A stretch of DNA of 64,000 bases, taken from contig NC_065921.1 in NCBI RefSeq assembly GCF_024586455.1, positions 76,832,720 to 76,896,719 of the forward strand, written 5' to 3'. The first letter of the stretch is position 1. Each line of letters starts with the position of its first letter. The stretch comes from Bactrocera neohumeralis (lineage: Eukaryota > Arthropoda > Insecta > Diptera > Tephritidae). A model generated the notes under the pieces. That model was not told where the DNA came from and made no database searches. It saw only the letters and a list, made by a program, of their open reading frames with translations. The translations under genes were made by a program, and so were the position numbers. This document shows, in pieces, positions 56,828 to 64,000 of this stretch.

Positions 56828-58080
56828 ACTGTTGCAGCTTGTTTTGGACGCTTTGTTGTTTGAGAAGCATCGCTATTTAACAACATCGTCGTGTCGTTGC
56901 GCTCGTCTCGGGTAAGGAAAACTCGCACGTCGTTCACCAAAATATATGTGGATGTTGTTGTAGAGTTTTGGTCTCAGTAGTGGTTTTGGTTGTAGCACCA
57001 GCTTTGAACTCGCCACATATTAATCGATTGCAAGCACTCCCGCCGAACTACCGAATTATGCGCGCGTCGGCCTTGCACAAACACACACGCACTTGAGAAA
57101 TGCACAAACGAACGCGCTATGTCAACTAACTGAACATTATACACACATAGGTGTATACCGTTATAGGCGCTCGGCCATGTGGTGGCATGCGAGCCAACTC
57201 CTTTTGATGTAGACACCCACGAAACACGAAGCTTCCGCCGACACCAGGCAACAGACTAAAAGTGTCCTTTGCTCGCAACGGTTGCACTCGAAACTCGCGT
57301 ACGGTACTTGTAAACGTGGGCTAAAGCAACTACCAAAAATACATATACATAAAAAATATTGAATTTTTGCAAATTGTAAAGTGAAATTTTGAAATCTTAG
57401 CAAATATTGAAAAGTAAATCATTCGTGTTTCGTGCAAAGTCTGCAGCGGAGAAGAGTTTTGTGTTTGCTTGTTTCATTTGGCAAGGCTTCATTTGCTGCT
57501 TCTTTATTGAAAATTGAATTGAAAATTTTTTCGTTTTTAACACAAGCACACATAAAAGTGGTGGAGAAATCTCCTGTAGGTAGTAAAGCCAGCAGTAAAA
57601 ATATTTAATTTAAAAGAAAATATTCAAAGGTACGCACTTCAGCGAGAACTACGCATTAGCTAAACCGTTCAAAGGCTGCTCAGCACCTACACACATACAC
57701 AAATAGATAAAACTGTAGCGCGTCTGCAATTCAAGGATACAGCTTTGCTGGGCGCTGCTTTCAATTCACATTCTTCTCACACAGCGGCCAAAGCGTAAAA
57801 GTAATGCAAATTTTTTTCCATAATATTTTCTTTAAATTCCTTAAATCCATTTTTGCCATTTTTTTAGCACTTTTTCTCTGTTTTTTCTAAATCTTACACG
57901 CACACAGAGTTGTAAATACATACCACGCATACATACACAATTTTTGTATAACTGTTTGCCTCCTCCCTCTCAACTAACATGCATAGTTTTTTGCTTGCCT
58001 CCGACAGCTGTGAAGTAATTTTTTCCTCATTTTCGAAAACTTTATGAAATTTTGTATAAAATCCTTTAGTCTCGCATTAA
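56828..58080. other. Unique, GC-moderate DNA without recognised gene
   Basis: 56,830-57,330 is as GC-rich as coding DNA in this window and transposon-free; it may belong with the ORF at 56,627. 57,400-58,080 contains CACACA/CATACA stretches. No splice or promoter signal can be fixed. Confidence 0.4.
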
Positions 58081-59369
58081 CCTATATAATAACGTTTTTA
58101 TTATATACTATTTTTTTCGCTATAAATGTATAAAAATAAAATAAATAAAAATTTTAAAGCATACTAGTTAAATTTTAGTGAAAAAACTCAGTGAACATTT
58201 TTGTTATTTTTAAACTGTTATATTAAAATAGATTTAAATCTGCGCATTAAACGCAATAAGAAATATCTTGTTTTAAAATCTATTACCTAAAATTTAAATA
58301 TTAATTATTTGGTCTATATATACGCATTAATACATTATCTTTGTATTTTCGACATTTAGATATATTTTATATTTATATTTATAATATTTATATAAATTAT
58401 TGAATTATTGAAGACATTTTAATTCGTTATACATTACATATTTTAATATAATTCTAATATGAAATTTTCTCATATTTTTTTAAAATGGTATTGGCATCAA
58501 TGCAATAAAAATTACAAATAAATATTATTAAATTATCAAAAAACTATTAAAAAAATTAACAAAATAAAATGTGTATGTATAAAAAAATATATTAAATTAA
58601 AAATAAATTTAAAAGGAATTAATAAAAAAAATTAAAAATCATAAATAAAATAAATTTAAAATATAAATTGTCTAAATAGTAAAAAAAATTTATAAAACAA
58701 AATATAAAGCAAAATTTTAAGTAGAATTAAAAACATTTTATTAATAAAAAATTAAAAAAAAGTAAAATATAAAGAAATAGCATTTAAAAAAAATATAGCA
58801 AAAATCAAAAAATATTTTTATAATTAATATTAGGTATTAAAATAAAATAGAAACCTATAAGTAAAACCATGAATTAAGATTTTATAAAAAAACAAAATAA
58901 TAAAATATTGAATTCTGAAAAACAAATAAATTTTTTAGAAAAAAAGTAAATAAAATTTAAATAATAATGTATTTAAACAATTTTATAAAATAAAAAATAA
59001 AAAAATATTTTGATAAAAATAAATAATTAAAGAATTACAAAATATTTTTAAAAGTAAAATTAAACTTTATAATAAAAAAACTGCAAGAAAAAAATGAATT
59101 AACAATCTATAAAAAAATAGCAAAATATGAAATAAAATAAATATTTCTAAAAAGTAAAAATGTTTTAATTAAAAAATACTGAAATTACAGAAATAAAATT
59201 TAGTAGTGAAAAACGAAAAAAAAACTAATAAAATTAATACAAAATCATTAGTAGAAATAAGACAAATTAAATATTTCTGAAAAATCAAATGCATATATGT
59301 ATAATAAACTAAAAATCTATTTGATTAAAGATATTTAGTTAATACTAATGAAATTGATTTGGAAATAAG
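58081..59369. repeat. AT-rich low-complexity block, A-rich on the plus strand
   Basis: Almost only A and T, dominated by AAAATAAA/AAATTAAA phrases. It mirrors the T-rich block at 2,691-5,100. No coding potential. Confidence 0.6.
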
Positions 59370-61290
59370 AAAAACAAGCAAGGAAGGGCTAAGTTCGGGT
59401 GCAACCGAATATTTTATAAACTTGCAACTTGCAAGAATCAACATCCATCAGAGAATCGGAATCTAAGCAATTATAGATATATTACATATAATATATGTAT
59501 ATACTAAAGATACAGGGTTTGTTCGGAAAGTAATATTACTGATTTTCTTCCGACGCGACTGTACTTCGGAGCGTGCGCGCACCGGCTAGATTCGGTAGAG
59601 GGCATTCTTAGCTAACGAACGAGCGGCTGGTCAGTTGTCTCCGAGCATCTAGAGAGTCAGGACAGACATTTTCGCGCGACATTTTTCCGACAAGCCGAAA
59701 ATGCAGAGTTCATTAGAGCAGAGGTTAGCGATTAAATTCTGTGTGAAACTCGGTAAATCTGCAACAGAGACGTTTGATATGATCAAGCAGGCTTACCCAG
59801 GTGTTGCTTTAACAAGAGTGGTGTGTTTCGGTGGCACCAGGTCTTTTTGGAAGGCCGGGAGGAGGTCGCTGATGAAGACCGTGCTGGGAGACCTGTAACT
59901 TCAACAAATACCGACAATCTGACTCGTGTGCGCAAAGTTTTGAACTCACACCGTCGACTAAGTATTCGTTAAATTACCAAGATGTTAAAATTATCAAAAT
60001 TTGTGGTTCATGGAATTGTGAGAGAGCACTTGAACATGCGTAAGGTGTGCGCGAAGATGGTCTCAAAAGTGCTCAATGACGACCAGAAATTGTGGCGAGT
60101 GGAAGTGTGCCAAGAGAATTTGAATATGTTTGAAAGTGTACCCAAATTTTGAATAACGTAATCACAGGTGATGAGTCATGAATCTTTGAGTATGATCCCG
60201 TGACAAAGACGCATTTTGAGACGTCAGAGGGGATCCAAGCAGCATGCACCTCGATGCTCAAGGTTATTCCGGAGATGCCTTCCGTGACGCCTTCAATGCT
60301 TGAAAATCGCGCTGGCAGCGCTGTATCGACCCAGAAGGAGCCTATTTTGGAAGCTTTTAAAGAATTATATCGATTGGTTCAACAAATTTTTTTAAAACGT
60401 TCACTCCTATTACTTTCTGCACAAACCCTGCACACTGTTACGAGTAAAGCCTTCATTTTTATTGAGATAACTCACATATTGGCCGATATATGCAGTATAA
60501 AGTCACTCGAAAGTTTGAAAATATTTATATTAGGTATATGTAGTCATAAGTATTGACCCGATTCAACGCATTTTTGACACAAAGACATAGCATTATAAGA
60601 GAGGGAGTCTAAATATTCAGTACCTAGGTATTTAAACAGTTTATATTAGACTAAACAAATTTTTGATGATAAGGTACTAGAATTTTCATGATGGTATGTA
60701 ATAAAGAATCTACGAAAATTCCATACAGCTTTACTTAAAAAGCCGAATATCTCGAGAAGTATTAATGATAGCGATTTTGATCTCGGACCTTTTTTGTAGC
60801 AAATAAAATTTCCTGCAAGTTCGTCATGTACATTTTTTCTATAGCTCTTGTCATTTACGAGATATGTACAAAAAAGTGCAAATTTCGTTGAAAAATCAGG
60901 TTTAGAGCACCGTACTACCTCGCCGGTGTGAGTTTCAACTTTGCCGCAATGGGCACTTTTGTAAAGTGTTCAATTCTGAGGAATATGTGTCTAAAGCGAA
61001 AGCGATACCATAAAATGCCTCTGAGCTATAGAAATTTAAAGACAAAAAATCACGATTGTCTTGTATTTTCAATGGAAAATTTTTACATGTCTTGGTCCAG
61101 TCCTTAATGTTAATATTAAGGGCTCAAATTTTCAGGGAATCTTTTTTAGGGTATTTCCAAGGAAATTTCATGATGGGATTGAAAAAAAAGCATAGTTAAA
61201 AAAAACATCCTAGTACAACCGTTAGGTGAATAAAACTATGTTCAAGAGTATAAATGTTGCAAGAGTATAAAAATTTATGTAAAATGGAAA
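59370..61290 (+). repeat. Dispersed non-coding repeat interrupted by a mariner
   Basis: Starts GGAAGGGCTAAGTTCGGGTG, CAACCGAATATTTTATAAAC, a phrase I know from fly dispersed elements. It resumes after the mariner with GGTATATGTAGTCATAAG, TATTGACCCGATTCAACGCA and GACATAGCATTATAAGAGAG. It ends near TTGCAAGAGTATAAAAATTT at ~61,270. No coding sequence remains. The outer limits are estimates. Confidence 0.6.
59513..60430 (+). mobile_element. Mariner (DD34D) deletion derivative with both ends, 918 bp
   Basis: Left end CAGGGTTTGTTCGGAAAGTA after a TA; right end TACTTTCTGCACAAACCCTG followed by CA (mutated TA). The start codon is at 59,701: MQSSLEQRLAIKFCVKLGKS, ATETFDMIKQAYPGVALT. It then runs in broken frames through the HTH to NVITGDESWIFEYDP-like text (first catalytic Asp), then a large deletion to THFETSEGIQAACTSMLKVI and the C-terminus. 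Non-autonomous. Largest of three family members here. Confidence 0.88.
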
Positions 61291-62440
61291 GAGCGAAATA
61301 AATTGAATTTTACCCCTTTACTTTTCAAGATTATGCGCGTGAGTGTTTCATACATTTCACGTATATGCATAAGTACATATGTATGTTCGTATATCAGTGT
61401 GTAGTACATATGTTTATAGGTTAGCCGATAATTAAATCAAATTTTGCTCACTGTAGCGAAAATTTGGGTCAATATCTCTTAAATGAGCAACGATACATAA
61501 GCGTAAATAGCAAAATACATAAGTATATATATATAGATACTTAGAAGCAAGTATATATAAATATATGTACTATTATGTATCCTTATTAATGTACAGTATG
61601 GTGAAAGCAAGAAATAGCAACGCATTGTTTAAAAAAATATATTTAATTTTGCTAATTTTTAAATATATAAAGGGTATTTATGTAAGTTATTATATAGAAA
61701 ATATGTATATATTGATATTTAATATTTATTTTGCACAATCCAGTGTCCTTTAGGAAACATTTAAGTAATTTATAAATATACATATAAAATATTTTTCTTT
61801 AAAATTTAATTATTTTTCGCCGCAAAAATTTGTATTATATTCTTTTCCACACATTTTGAAATTCTCCTCCCTCTCGCACATTTCAGAGTACTGCAAGTAC
61901 CCACCTCACCCTGTGGAACCGTACCAAAACCACTTGATCAGTCAAACACTTTAACCCTTACACTACGCCACCAGCCCCGAAATGGCATGTGATTTTTCTT
62001 GTGAAATATTTTTCGCAATTTCGTTTAAATTTTTTCTTCTTCATTTTATAAACTTTTTCCTAAAAGATTTTATTATTACCTTTTTTCTAAATATTTCTCA
62101 AAGTTTTCATTCCCTTACGAAATTTCTCCCATTTACCCCTCGCATTCGTTTTCTCTACGTGTTTTTGCAGTTTCTTCCCCTTAACGTAAATAGTAAATAA
62201 TAATTAATATTAAATTGTTTTGCCTGTTTGTATATAATAAATTGTTGATATAAAAAGTGCATAAAATATTTGCAAAATGTTTTCCAAAATGTTTGTGAAA
62301 TTTAAAACGAAATGATATGAAATCTAAGTTTCAACGGATTTTCGCAGTTTGCTAGAATCCGTTAAAAATATTGCAATTTACTGGCAACAGAAGTGCAGTA
62401 ACAACAACAGTAGCGTGTAGCTAGCAATTAAATTTAAGAG
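61291..62440. other. AT-rich unassigned DNA
   Basis: TATATATATAGATAC-type simple sequence near 61,525. 61,860-61,980 is short and GC-normal. No gene recognised. Confidence 0.5.
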
Positions 62441-62964
62441 GTAAGTGAGTAATCATTAAAACTGCTTGATACAGGGTGTATCAAAAACCGCTATTTTTAT
62501 TCCGAAACTTTAAATTATTGTGATTCTTCACAAATTATTTGAAGTAATTGTTGTATACAAAATCAATGAAGTGGCCATTACATATTATTGGTAAGAGCAA
62601 ATTGGAGTTATTTTTCGAGCATATCAGTTGTATAGTTTTAATTAAGTCCAAAGATTTGTCAGAGTATAATTGATGCACGGAGTTGGAGACTTTCAGTATC
62701 CTCAAGTCTTTCGTCGGCATGTCAGGATTTTGCTTTCATAGAAGCCGCAGTGAATGAATGGACTGAAGTCAACTACGGCCCACCATTTCCAGAGCGTTGT
62801 GGCTCTCCATTGAATCTTGAGAAGAACGCATCCAGCAGTTTCAGTTCTATCGCCTGCCATTTCTCATCTATAATTTGTTCGTGGATGTTGCTTCGGTCAT
62901 TTTGTGCCAAGATTAAATCGCTGACCGTTGATCTTTGATTGTCGAGGGAGGACTTTAATTCTTA
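62441..62964. other. Unassigned block with a possible transposon end
   Basis: ACAGGGTGTATCAAAAACCG at 62,472 resembles the CAGGGTG terminus of DNA transposons. Minus-strand ORF text (IHEQIIDEKWQAIELKLLDA) and the plus-strand ORF at 62,750-62,938 are not recognised. Confidence 0.35.
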
Positions 62965-64000
62965 ATTTAAGGGTTGACATTGTTGGTGTTAATGATGTTT
63001 CCAAAATAGACGAAATTATCTACGACTTCCAAGTTATAACTGTCAACAATGATGTGGGAGCCAAGTCGCGAGAGCGACGATTGTTTGTTTGATGACAGGA
63101 GATATTTTGTCTTGCCCTCATTCACTATCAGACCCATTTGCCTCGCTGTTTTGTTCAACTTGGAGAAAGCAGAACTAACGGCGCAGTTGGTATAACCAAT
63201 TTTATCGATGTCATCGGCGTACGTACTCTATTGAGCTCTGTAGCTGGTATTATTTTTTCCAGCAATATATTGAAGAAGCGGTAATGCCATGTTCAGACAT
63301 AGCGGCATGTTGTGGTCGATTGTGAAATAGGCTGGCCGCTACGATGCAGCACTCCACATCGTACCAGCTGTTCATTTGCCTTTTCCAAAAACCAATGGTT
63401 TCCTTTGCAGCTGTACGTAAGGAGTTTGAAATACCGTCCCGAAGTTCCCTTATGCTGATGACTGCTCTCAGAGAGCAGGAGTGCAAGTCGAAATTGTTGG
63501 GCTGCCTGTTGTGATTTCAGCTTCCCGACGTCGAATCTTCCTTGTGTTGTGTTCGCTGCAACAAGATAGTGGTCCGAGTCTATGCTAGAACCTCGGAGAC
63601 GTGTCTTCCATCTCTCACAAGATGATCGCTCTGGTTGGTGGTTTTTCGATCCGGGGCCAGCTAGGTAGATTGATGAATTTTCCTATGTTGAAATCTAGTA
63701 CTACAGATAGCCATATTTCGGGCCCCGGCGAAGTCGATCAGCCTTTCAGGACGTTTCATTATGGAGGCTGAATTTACCGACCGATTTGACAAAAGAGTCG
63801 GAGCGTAGGCGTGCATGTTGAAGAATCTCTCCTTAATGAATTCCACACCGAATTTTCGCTCATTTATATGACCACTGTAGTAAATGTCACAAGAATCTAC
63901 TCGTGTCAGTCCTTGTCCCGCCCATTTCACTTCTTGGACGGCGGTGATGTCAGCCTTTACTCTTACGAGGACATCAACTAGCTGGGCAATGGCACCTTGT
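62965..64000 (-). mobile_element. Non-LTR retrotransposon remnant running off the window end, minus strand
   Basis: Minus strand from 64,000: QLVDVLVRVKADITAVQEVK-like text, MKWAGQGLTRVDSCDIYYSG, HINERKFGVEF (endonuclease), then RPERLIDFAGARNMAICSTR, FQHRKIHQST. Then the linker RELRDGISNSLRTAAKETIG, NSWYDVECC, and after a large deletion the RT C-terminus MGLIVNEGKTKYLLSSNKQS, VDSYNLEVVDNFVYFGNIIN. The RT core, including the active site, is missing. Same family as 28,265-29,965. Confidence 0.87.

Overview
This window is animal nuclear DNA, most likely from a higher fly (Diptera), with one recognisable single-copy gene in a sea of decayed transposable elements. Short spliced exons with GT..AG borders, TATGTA-type microsatellites and Drosophila-like Asn/His runs point to a fly. 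The particular mix of mariner remnants, endonuclease-reverse transcriptase remnants and a ~154 bp repeat suggests a tephritid fruit fly. The tephritid call is an inference from memory of such genomes, not something shown by a search.

Region 1 (1-5,912): very AT-rich DNA with one transposase remnant (538-1,020). The last few hundred bases are the probable 3' UTR and downstream flank of the gene.

Region 2 (5,913-17,204, minus strand): the Anaplastic lymphoma kinase gene, Alk. Fourteen coding exons were assembled here by hand. All junctions are phase-consistent and give one open product of 1,894 residues: N-terminal hydrophobic segment, basic/Gly-rich linker, MAM, LDLa, MAM, Gly-rich domain with a Cys-rich end, transmembrane helix, tyrosine kinase, and a long low-complexity tail. 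Two larger introns (13,120-16,203 and 10,076-11,493) hold transposon fragments; the other introns are mostly 56-135 bp.

Region 3 (17,205-64,000): no confidently recognised host gene. It is either the upstream flank of Alk or a large 5' intron; a non-coding first exon cannot be located by eye. It holds many dead copies of (a) DD34D mariner elements of several lineages, (b) a second Tc1/mariner-superfamily lineage with a 'FQQDGA...PPRSCD' catalytic core, (c) a Tc1-like element, (d) an APE-type endonuclease-reverse transcriptase non-LTR element, (e) RNase H-bearing non-LTR elements, and (f) a ~154 bp tandem non-coding repeat. Between these lie unique, GC-richer stretches (about 22.05-22.45, 34.9-36.6 and 56.6-57.8 kb) that could be promoters or 5' UTR exons. 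One short unrecognised ORF lies at 56,627-56,827.

The most interesting structure is a 51 bp (17-codon) minisatellite at about 26,960-27,545. Its unit is a piece of a mariner transposase, and the array sits directly on the remnant of that transposase. Other notable points are a non-LTR insertion whose empty site is preserved in a paralogous copy 5 kb away, mariner-in-mariner nesting, and an internal inversion inside a retrotransposon.
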